The notes under the pieces are model-generated. The model worked only from the letters and a program-made list of their open reading frames with translations. It was not told the origin of the DNA and ran no database searches. The translations under genes were made by a program, and so were the position numbers. From NCBI RefSeq assembly GCF_964340395.1, contig NC_135549.1, positions 9,433,342 through 9,497,341 on the forward strand: a stretch of DNA of 64,000 bases. The letters run 5' to 3'. The stretch comes from Glandiceps talaboti (lineage: Eukaryota > Hemichordata > Enteropneusta > Spengelidae). This document shows positions 53,289 through 64,000 of the stretch, piece after piece; the first letter of the stretch is position 1; each line of letters starts with the position of its first letter.

Positions 53289-54332
53289 TTATGATGACGA
53301 GTTTGCAGTTGTTGTGCCACTCCTCTTTTTCATTTCACTGTCCAGTGTTTTGGCTTCATCTGGCACATACATGAACTCAGTTGGTATTTTTTGGCTCAGT
53401 TCCTCTAAACTGTTAATCATCTTAATCTTCCGAGTAAGCTTGCTGCTCACGAATGGTTGAATAACTTTAAGAGCTGCTTTCATCCAGAACGACGGATGAA
53501 CAACGTAAATGCTGCAAACATTCTTGCGAAGTTTTCGGTCCAGCACCGCATACATTTTCTTCAGCCACCAAAGTGGTGGCAAAGTCTTTCTCGACCTTCC
53601 ACAAAAATAAACCAACACATAGCCGCTAGTTGCTAAAATATCAACTGTAATAATGGCGTGGAGAAATAGATTTTCCACTGTGTACATGTAATGTGGCGAT
53701 TTCTTACGTCGTTGAGGCAAATCGTGGCCTGAGATTGAGAATAAGGCGGTTTTGTCGTTTGGACCCAATGTGCCGCCGTACGAAACGATCCCCGTATATT
53801 GTTTGACCACATTTAGATCGACATGATAAAGCTTTTCGCCCAGTTTCACTGTTTGATAATGTTCGTCGTCTTCTCTCGCTTCATCAAACACCATTTGTAA
53901 TGCGTCTGTATCGTCTGACAGCGTTGATAAAGGAATGTAATCGTCCCAATCGAATTCATCCTTGCATTCGTAGTCACTCCATGAATCGGCTTCGGACGCC
54001 GACGACATACTTTCTCCGCCAGCATCGGCAGAGACTTGGTTTTTCCAAATTTCATCTTCATAATCTGTATCAATTGTTGTAAATTCACCAATTTCGTCGC
54101 TTTCTTCATCATACGCCGTTGTAATTTCTCTTATTATACCGTCCACATCAAGAAATTTTTCAGATTCCTCTCCGCCTTTTTTATGTAGGTCATTTGGACA
54201 GTCCTCATTGTCACAGTCCTGGGCCTGTAGTTCACACATGGGCGTTGTCTTAGTGTCCAACGGGTCACCAAGTTGATTTTGGGTTGATTCAATACTAAAC
54301 TCGTCTTCTTCGTGGCTCTCACCCATTGTCAC
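53289..54332 (-). CDS. BCH-domain protein, BNIP2/Caytaxin type, single exon
   Basis: One uninterrupted frame of 347 codons. Residues 1-155 are very acidic and Ser-rich. Residues about 165-335 are a BCH (BNIP2/Cdc42GAP homology, CRAL-TRIO-like) domain: VDLNVVKQYTGIVSYGG, then YMYTVENLFLHAIITVDILA, LPPLWWLKKMYAVLDRKLRK, VVHPSFWMKAALKVIQPFVS, SSKLTRKIKMINSLEELSQK and IPTEFMYVPDEAK. All of these follow the order and spacing of BNIP2. Known members bind small GTPases, RhoGAP/GEF proteins or each other, and Caytaxin also binds kinesin light chain. The acidic EFDWDD motif near residue 127 resembles a kinesin-light-chain W-acidic motif. Family genes I know of have several introns, so this copy may be an old retrogene. 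It is intact, with an AATAAA downstream and an AT-rich TATATAAATA-like stretch about 170 bases upstream. Confidence 0.88.
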   Translation of the reverse strand: MTMGESHEEDEFSIESTQNQLGDPLDTKTTPMCELQAQDCDNEDCPNDLHKKGGEESEKFLDVDGIIREITTAYDEESDEIGEFTTIDTDYEDEIWKNQVSADAGGESMSSASEADSWSDYECKDEFDWDDYIPLSTLSDDTDALQMVFDEAREDDEHYQTVKLGEKLYHVDLNVVKQYTGIVSYGGTLGPNDKTALFSISGHDLPQRRKKSPHYMYTVENLFLHAIITVDILATSGYVLVYFCGRSRKTLPPLWWLKKMYAVLDRKLRKNVCSIYVVHPSFWMKAALKVIQPFVSSKLTRKIKMINSLEELSQKIPTEFMYVPDEAKTLDSEMKKRSGTTTANSSS

Positions 54333-57300
54333 ATGTGTCGAACGTTGAAAAACTCAATATTCAGTCCGTGTCGTCTCGATGAGTCAACGCTGTAGGCAAT
54401 CTGCATATGGGGATATTATGAACGCGGTTTGAATTCGATTCAACTTGAAACAGTATTACTGACAGACGTAATGGAGATCAGCTTATTCACTTGTGTCATG
54501 CCACTATATAAATACCACCTCCGAAATGCAGTTTTTAACTTTCCTATTCACTTCCCTTCGATCGTGACCAGCACGTTCTGAAAGTTTACCGGGGAAAACA
54601 CATAAGTCACTCCTACCCTGCGTTACCGAGGCATAATGTTGACTTTTGACGCTCTTAACCATAAAAAGACTTATCTCAGCTATACACAGCTACACTGCGT
54701 CCGGCTTCCGTCATTGGATATTCTGTAACAAGGGAAAACATCTGACCTTATCAATAAAAGTCCAACCAAAGACAATAGAGTGAAGTTCCGTCTTTCCTCG
54801 AATAAATTCAACTAAACTCTTGCAAGCAGACACTTCTTCCGCTCTCAGCGTAATCAGCTCGTCTGTAATAATGCACCAATGCGCAGCGCGGAGGCCTATC
54901 ATGTAAAAAGAATGTAAAGCGGTCCTAAGGCCGCATTGCACCGTAGCATCTTTAAACAACGTGTAACTGTAAGTCACCTTTTGTAACATGTGTTACCAAT
55001 TACGGATATACGCCCCTGGTTAAAGTAAAACAGTCCCCTGACTGAAGCGATTTCGCAGGCTGAAGTATTGCAGTCTTAATAAACCTTGTGATATGTAATA
55101 CATTATAAAATATTTCCAAATGTTATTATTCTATTTTATCGATAAATTTGAATTGTGCAATATTTCTATGAAATTATATATTAAGACAAGTATTTGGACA
55201 AGTGATTGTCTTTATAAGAAATAATCTTGGCAGTTTTATATATTAAATTATATTATCGTTTGAACAATATGCCCTAGTCAAACTTTAATCGTCAAAGGTG
55301 ATGATGGTGATAGTGGTGGTGGTGATGGTGGTGGTGATGGTGATGATGATAGTGGTGGTGGTGGTGGTGGTGGTGATGATGATAGTGGTGGTGGTGGTGG
55401 TGGTGGTGATGGTGATGATGATAGTGGTGGTGGTGGTGGTGGTGGTGGTGGTGGTGATGATAGTGGTGGTGGTGGTGGTGGTGGTGGTGGTGGTGGTGGT
55501 GATGGTCGGACAGACGATGTCACGTTTCCTGCCAAAAACTCACAAAATTGTTCTTATCCCATGACTTTTTGGAACAAACTCAAATTATTTTAGCAGGCAG
55601 ATTGGATAGTAAAAATAATTGCAATTTATGAAGTTTAGCCAACATTTTCTTTGTTTTATGGATATGATATGGCTAGTTTAGTTTACAAGGTAAACACTTT
55701 TAGGAAACCCCACCGTTTTATTCTTAAGTTGAAGTTTCATGTTATGTGTGGATCACACGGACGTACAGTAAATGTTGATCTATCCCTAACTTTGATTTTG
55801 TTCCTGCTATTGTATAATGAAATATCGCTTCTGTATTTTGATATATGGTTAACACAATACTAAATATGATAATGAACAATGCCTCGCTGTGTATAGTGCC
55901 GAACAGTGGACAGTTGCTACTAAACACTGAAGGCATAATGATTTAAGACCATCCTGGGAAAAGTTCAAACCCACCATGCTGTTTAAGTTGCATACTTACA
56001 AGTGTAACTGATCCATCTAATAAAGTAAATAAACTATTCGTAACCCTTTCCCCAAGAGACGGTTTAAGTATTTTCGTTTAGTCTAGTATGTCCATATGTC
56101 CAGTGGATTCTCAGTGTCGTTAGAGACCCTGTAAATAGTGGTCTTGGGTGTTGTAGTACATGTGTAACCTTTGTGGCTCGTGTATATTGCAAAGTCGTCA
56201 AATACCCAGGCTTCTTTGTAGCTGCAATAATTGCAGCTTTGTTTTCATATAGAACACTTTAAAAAAAATCTTTTTCTATATTTTATTTTGTGTCACTAAA
56301 CATTTTTCGTTTTACTTTTTATTTGCTTAATTAAGGGGTATGTTTGCAAAGGTTCCATGGAAGGACCGAGAGCGACGGAGCGAAACCGCTACCATATGCG
56401 GCCCAAAATGAACCACTGTTTTTTACGAGTTGTCTTTGATTTTCGTATCTGTTTGCATATAATGCAGACTGATGAACTAGGCTATACCGAAATATAGCGG
56501 TAGAACGCGTAAGTGCATGAATTATTCAATGTTAGGTAAAGTTATTTATTTTACGTCAATTAATCATTTAGTACATTACTTTTGACGACAGATGATAGTT
56601 CTGCTAAGATCTGTTAGCAATGATGGTTAGCAGTTTGAAATGGAGTAGCATTTCATGCGGAACTACATCAAATAGACAAATAAAGTTGTGCTCGACGTAC
56701 GTCCCAAGCTTTCGTTTCAGGCCACTCCATGTATGATGCCAATTTAAACTTTGGGTTAATTAGTATCTTTTCGTATGATATCAATGGAAATGACAATTGA
56801 CGTCAATATTCACTTTAATTTACCAACAAACAGTTGATGTGTGTTTTGTTTATTCCTATCAAATGCAACAGCTTTGTATATGCACTGTGATTTATCTACA
56901 TACCGAGACATAGATAAAGAATGTCCAGCTGTCATACCACGCGAGACTGTTAACCTCTTCACCAAAGCAATCTCCCGCCAAATACATGAACAAAATTCTG
57001 GCTTCTTTTTTTTCATTTTGGTTGAAAACGCTTCAAAATAAATATTATTGCAGACCTGAAACCAATATAAAGGTGTAATCCTTGTTTGTAAACAGTTGTA
57101 AATGTTCACATATTAAAAGTCATCTTACAGGCCACGTTTAATGTAAAATTCCCAGTTTGTCTGGCCACCATTTCCCGCCAAAAATAGGTACACAAAATTT
57201 GTGATTTCTTGTAATAATTGACACAGTAATTAGATTTTAGACTCAACATTTTTGTTTTAAATTTATTCGTTTTAAAATATTCCATAAAACAAAGTTCTGT

Positions 57301-57716
57301 CAATGTAATCTAAAATTATTACAGGGTGGATGCTATAATTTTCATCATCAGCACTTACACGTAATACTAAATGTAATACTGATGAGAATCCAAAGTTGTA
57401 GTGGGTCCCTATGGTGATTAATCACCGGGACAGTCAATCCATATGATCCAATACAGTATGTTTTACCACATGGGATGATATGTCAGGGTGTTATCGAATG
57501 ATTTCACACATATCATGTTTCTATGAATATGCCCCGAACTATTTCACACTGGGACAAAATCAAATATTAATGGAGAATTCTCTATTCAGATAATAATCAG
57601 AATAAACAAAACATTTGTCATTCAATAAGAATCGAACGGAACCACATAACTCATAAACATTAGATGTTACATGTTAGTGATGTGATGTGATTTCTGAATT
57701 TCACAAATTACACCTG
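54333..57716. other. No gene seen; 5' flank of the BCH gene and simple repeats
   Basis: The first few hundred bases are the BCH gene's upstream region. A TATA-like motif lies at 54505-54514, readable on either strand. A 92-codon open frame at 54989-54711 (minus) shows no domain. Further right are the GGT/GAT array and a degenerate direct repeat around CCCGCCAAA (about 56975 and 57175). Confidence 0.45.
55301..55504. repeat. (GGT)n/(GAT)n trinucleotide array
   Basis: Repeating blocks of GGT runs separated by GATGATGATAGT. The block pattern recurs at intervals, so the array has a higher-order period as well. Frames read poly-Val, poly-Gly or, in reverse, poly-Pro/Ser and are not genes. Confidence 0.95.
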
Positions 57717-58005
57717 CCTTGGACAAAGGGAACCTGTTGCAAACAGGGAAAGTAAACAACTGAATTGGGTTAATAACACTTGGCACAGCATGTAGGAACA
57801 GCAGAGACCTGTATTACATTCCATGGTTTGATGTTTTATGGTCATTTTACATTAAGACTAACACATTTCAAGTTCCCCTGCCATTTCATCCACACCTAAA
57901 GAGGCCATAAAACTGTTCTTATCAAACCATGGTGTGTAATACAAGTCTCTAATCCTATTCATTTGTTTACTTTCCCTGTATGTAACAGGTTTCGTTCGTC
58001 CACGG
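57717..58005. mobile_element. Hairpin element, ends CCTTGGACAAAGGGAACCTG
   Basis: The left arm contains AACCTGTTGCAAACAGGGAA and AGTAAACAA and is mirrored at 57963-58005 (TTGTTTACTTTCCCTGTATG and AACAGGTTTCG). An inner pair (AGAGACCTGTATTACATTCC/ATGGTTTGAT and its complement) continues the fold. About 289 bp, non-coding. Confidence 0.7.
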
Positions 58006-60846
<2,841 letters not shown>

Positions 60847-61033
60847 CACAGTCACTTGTGGGCTAACATTCTGTTCAAGAATGGTCCTCAATTACTACAA
60901 GACATTTATGTTATTACATGTAGAATATCGTGCAGACGGCATTTTTTGATAAAAAAATTGTAAATACATAATAACACGAATGTTTTGTACTAGGACCATC
61001 CGTGATTACAATATTAGCCCACAAGTGACTGTG
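60847..61033. mobile_element. Hairpin element, CACAGTCACTTGTGGGCTAA ends
   Basis: A perfect 20-bp inverted repeat (CACAGTCACTTGTGGGCTAA and TTAGCCCACAAGTGACTGTG) bounds 187 bp. Inner segments also pair (GAATGGTCCT..ACAAGACATT with AATGTTTTGTACTAGGACCA). No target duplication is clear. Confidence 0.8.
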
Positions 61034-61268
61034 GTTGTACTATATCATTTGTGGTTCTGCTAAATTGTACTGCGCATGCATTGTTCTGGCCTATACTTAA
61101 AGTGTATAGAATTGAAATGTACTTTATTCACTCTTTCATTGTACTGCAATGCACTGTACTACACCACAAGACATTGTTCTGAACTGTAATGTAAATGAAA
61201 TGCAATATAGAAGATCAGACATGTTCTGTTCTGTACTGTACCATTATGTAATGCAAAATTCTGCACTG

Positions 61269-61352
61269 TTATGTTATGTTATGTTATGTTATGTTATGCT
61301 ATGCTATGTTATGTTGTGCTATGTTATGTTGTGCTATGTTATGTTATGTATT
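61269..61352. repeat. (ATGTT)n pentanucleotide array
   Basis: About sixteen ATGTT/ATGCT/GTGCT pentamers, degenerating at the right. Confidence 0.9.
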
Positions 61353-61903
61353 AAATGCAATGTAACGTTCTGCACTGTATTGGTCTGAACTGCGGTGGAC
61401 ACTTCTATACTCCGTCTCATACATAGTTTATTCAAACACTTTATAATTCCCAGAGGAATTTCTAAAGGTTACAAAGCTCAGATGAGATAAATGTTAGTAA
61501 AATATTTGACACGGTAACATGAGTAATGTACAGTTCTATAGAAGAAGGCTGTTTCTATTACAAGCGAATTGTAAATGAAAATTTGTCTAATCTTTCAACA
61601 ATGTAATGTTATCTCTCATAAACCACCTTTGTATGTTGTACCTATGGCGACACAAATGTGTAGCTTTGATAATGATTGCATTGCAGCTAGTGATAGTAAG
61701 TTTGACATTCGGGTATGGATCTAGAATGTAGGTATTTTAACGACACAACTGTTCTCACACACACCCCTTGTAAACAACATTCAACGAATGGTTCAATCAT
61801 AGAATTTTTAATAACGTTGTAATTGCAGAAACCTAGAAGCGATACTGAGACATAGTTACATAGTACAGACTCGTGTCTAGATAATTACTCACGCATGCTG
61901 TGT

Positions 61904-61924
61904 TCGTTCGTTCGTTTGTTTGTT

Positions 61925-61959
<35 letters not shown>

Positions 61960-62010
61960 TTGTTTGTTTGTTTGTTTGTTTATTTGTTTATTTGTGTGTT
62001 TGTTTGTCTA
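61904..62010. repeat. (GTTC)/(GTTT)/(GT) compound microsatellite
   Basis: GTTCGTTC passes into GTTT runs, a GT run and again GTTT/ATTT runs. Confidence 0.9.
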
Positions 62011-62237
62011 TTGTTAGTAACAAAGTTCCTGGGCTTCCTGTGCACAGACCCTGGAGTCTTATGCATCCGTACTCATTGTTTGAGTGGTAGCTCTCATTAA
62101 TTTGCATGTAACTGTTACAGCTAAAATGATGTAGGCGTGGTGTCTCACTCATGTGAAAGAAAAAATTATATAGGTGTCGTGCACAGTGGGGATGTAGAAG
62201 TAGTCAAGTTGAAATGTTGATTTATCTGGTAGAAAAT

Positions 62238-62347
62238 TAGTCCTGCTTGCGGTGCCTGGATCTAGATTACTGACATGACTCTCAACACCAAGGGAGGGAC
62301 AACTGTCAGAATCGAGTCCCGAATGACTCCTTATGCAAGCAGGACTA
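62238..62347. mobile_element. 110-bp mini-element with 13-bp TIRs and 8-9 bp duplication
   Basis: TAGTCCTGCTTGC at the left and GCAAGCAGGACTA at the right are perfect inverted repeats. They are bounded directly by GTAGAAAAT (62229-62237) and GTAGAAAAG (62348-62356), an 8-of-9 match at exactly the expected positions. The interior is unusually GC-rich for the region and has no open frame. Confidence 0.75.
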
Positions 62348-62356
62348 GTAGAAAAG

Positions 62357-64000
62357 AGACAATTGCAGCCATTGAAATCATCAAGTCAATGTGTAATGTT
62401 TACATTAAAAGCCTGTTTTACTGCAATGTGAAAGAATAGCAATGCTTATCAAGGATCCTGCTGTGTTTACTGTGTCTGTTATTGTTAGTCTAGAATTGAA
62501 ATGGGTTTATCTCAAAAAACGTAATGTCCCATGATCCCATGAGTGAATCACCAAGCCTACACATTCTTGCAAGCCAGAGTTATGTAATATTTCTTGGAAA
62601 TAAAACCAGTAGGGACCGACTCGTTAAGAACTGTACCGTAAAATGGTCGTCGTTTGCGACGATGAGCCTAAACCATTTTAGCTTTACGATTTAATGCTAT
62701 GTGTTCACGCATGCGTGTATAAACTCTTAAAACCTGAATGGAACATGTGTACACCGTTTACATACTATCTTATATAATCATATAACCTTCAATCATGTCT
62801 AAAGTACTCTTTTGATGGAAACATTATTATTAGTATTGTTATTCAGGTACAATTAACAACACTAACTATGTCTGTCTGTCTGAAAATACGGCGATGGCAG
62901 ATGTTTTAAAGGTTCACAGCATATTTACCTGTGATTATTCAATAAATCAACTTCTTAGAGGTAGGCCCAACCCCTTCCTCCCTCTTGCACCCCTCCAACA
63001 ACACATAATGAATCTAAATGTATATCACTGTCCCAACAAATTGTTGTGATATAGCTCCAACCTACTCTGCATTCTTAACTTGACAATTACGCAATCATCA
63101 TTGGCATGGCTACGTAATCGCGACTGGTGTGCAGGGGTACCTTGACATGGTAATCCGGTCCTGCAATCTCAATAACGGTTTAAGTAGACTTCACGATTGA
63201 TTGAATACCTCTGATTGTTTCTAAACAACTCAAATCTTGCCGACTATTACGTGATAACTGTTGACTATTCATGATGTACTTGGTATGTGCTATTTTTATG
63301 CTACTCCAGGATACTGTAAGAAGTTCAGTGGCCACGGTGTAACCTTGGGCTGTAATCAAATAGTGCGTTTGGTAAATTTCAACTCTTTACAGTCGTGCTT
63401 TTTCGAATCTTAGATTTATTATTATAATATATTAACTGTAAATCATATTAAGTGCACTGACCCTTTACTGCAATCTGACCTTGTATAATACATGTAGCAG
63501 CCTCAGACTCAAGTCCACATAATACATTTGAATAGATGCGTTTAGTCGTCACTGACTGCAAATGTGATCACAGTATATACCTTGCTAGGTATTACAGAAT
63601 TTAAGAAATAGTAGAATTATGTGTGTAAGACGGTGCTATATCTAATTATCTTCCTGCAAATAAATCTACAAGAAACAGAATGATGAAAATGGGAAAGGAA
63701 AAGGTAATGGAGTGAGAAGATTTTAATTCTGACTTTTTATTTATTTAATTGATGTATGTATAATATGGACATAAACCAGTCTGGTCATCCAGACTACTCA
63801 TTCGTCTTTTGCTAAATTTCATTTTTGTAAATAGTTTACCACTCCATTGTATATAGCTAGGGCAAATACGAATAAATGTTCCATTTGAAAAGATGATGGA
63901 TGATGGATGAATGGATGAATGAATGGATGGATGGATGGATGGATGGATGATGGATGAGTGGATGGGTGGATGGATGGATGGATGGATAGATGATGATGAT
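62357..64000. other. No gene seen; ends in a (GGAT)n repeat
   Basis: Holds a short two-part hairpin at about 62637-62690 (TAAAATGG, TCGTCG, CGACGA, CCATTTTA). The last 110 bases (63889-64000) are a GATG/GGAT/GAAT array that runs off the edge. Confidence 0.5.

Larger units (their letters stand above)
61034..62237. other. No gene seen; simple repeats
   Basis: Contains CTGTACT-like runs, the ATGTT pentamer array and the TTTG tetramer array listed separately. Confidence 0.45.

Noticed and set aside
54711-54989. A 92-codon minus-strand frame upstream of the BCH gene
   Set aside because: No recognised domain and no splice pattern joining it to the BCH frame. It could be a small unknown protein but cannot be supported.
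55278-55564. Proline-rich and valine-rich frames
   Set aside because: They are translations of the GGT/GAT array.

Overview
The window is AT-rich nuclear DNA from a multicellular animal, almost certainly an invertebrate. Genes are split by GT-AG introns. Microsatellites, hairpin DNA transposons and 5'-truncated LINE fragments fill the spaces. A receptor tyrosine kinase with mixed EGF and Ig modules and a WSCD-type sulfotransferase would fit an amphioxus, hemichordate, brachiopod or mollusc. The sequence alone does not let me choose between them. No rRNA, tRNA, CRISPR array or bacterial-style gene was seen.

Layout from left to right. (1) 1-138, minus strand: first coding exon of a secreted or membrane protein that runs off the left edge. 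(2) 1429-2180: a foldback element with nested inverted arms and long TA tracts. (3) 3092-5783: the most striking object, a 2.7-kb near-palindrome bounded by a perfect 9-bp target duplication. Both arms are tandem 155-bp units, each made of five 31-bp monomers. This is the architecture of Drosophila FB foldback elements. (4) 5793-14384: no gene found; simple repeats, a hairpin element and a frameshifted LINE remnant. (5) 14385-17327, plus strand: a four-exon sulfotransferase of the WSCD family, complete, 296 residues. (6) 18811-40945, minus strand: a 23-exon receptor tyrosine kinase of about 930 residues, reconstructed from signal peptide to stop codon. It converges with the sulfotransferase, with 1.5 kb between their stop codons. 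(7) 40946-53191: no gene found; several MITEs and old repeats. (8) 53289-54332, minus strand: an intronless BCH-domain gene of the BNIP2/Caytaxin type. (9) 54333-64000: no gene found; microsatellites and three inverted-repeat elements.

The genes do not form an operon-like or pathway unit. The kinase is a cell-surface receptor, the sulfotransferase is probably a Golgi enzyme, and the BCH protein is probably a cytoplasmic adaptor. The unifying theme is mobile DNA. At least ten separate inverted-repeat elements are visible, two of them with convincing direct target duplications (3092-5783 and 62238-62347) and one with a plausible TTAA/TTTAAA duplication (48772-49300).
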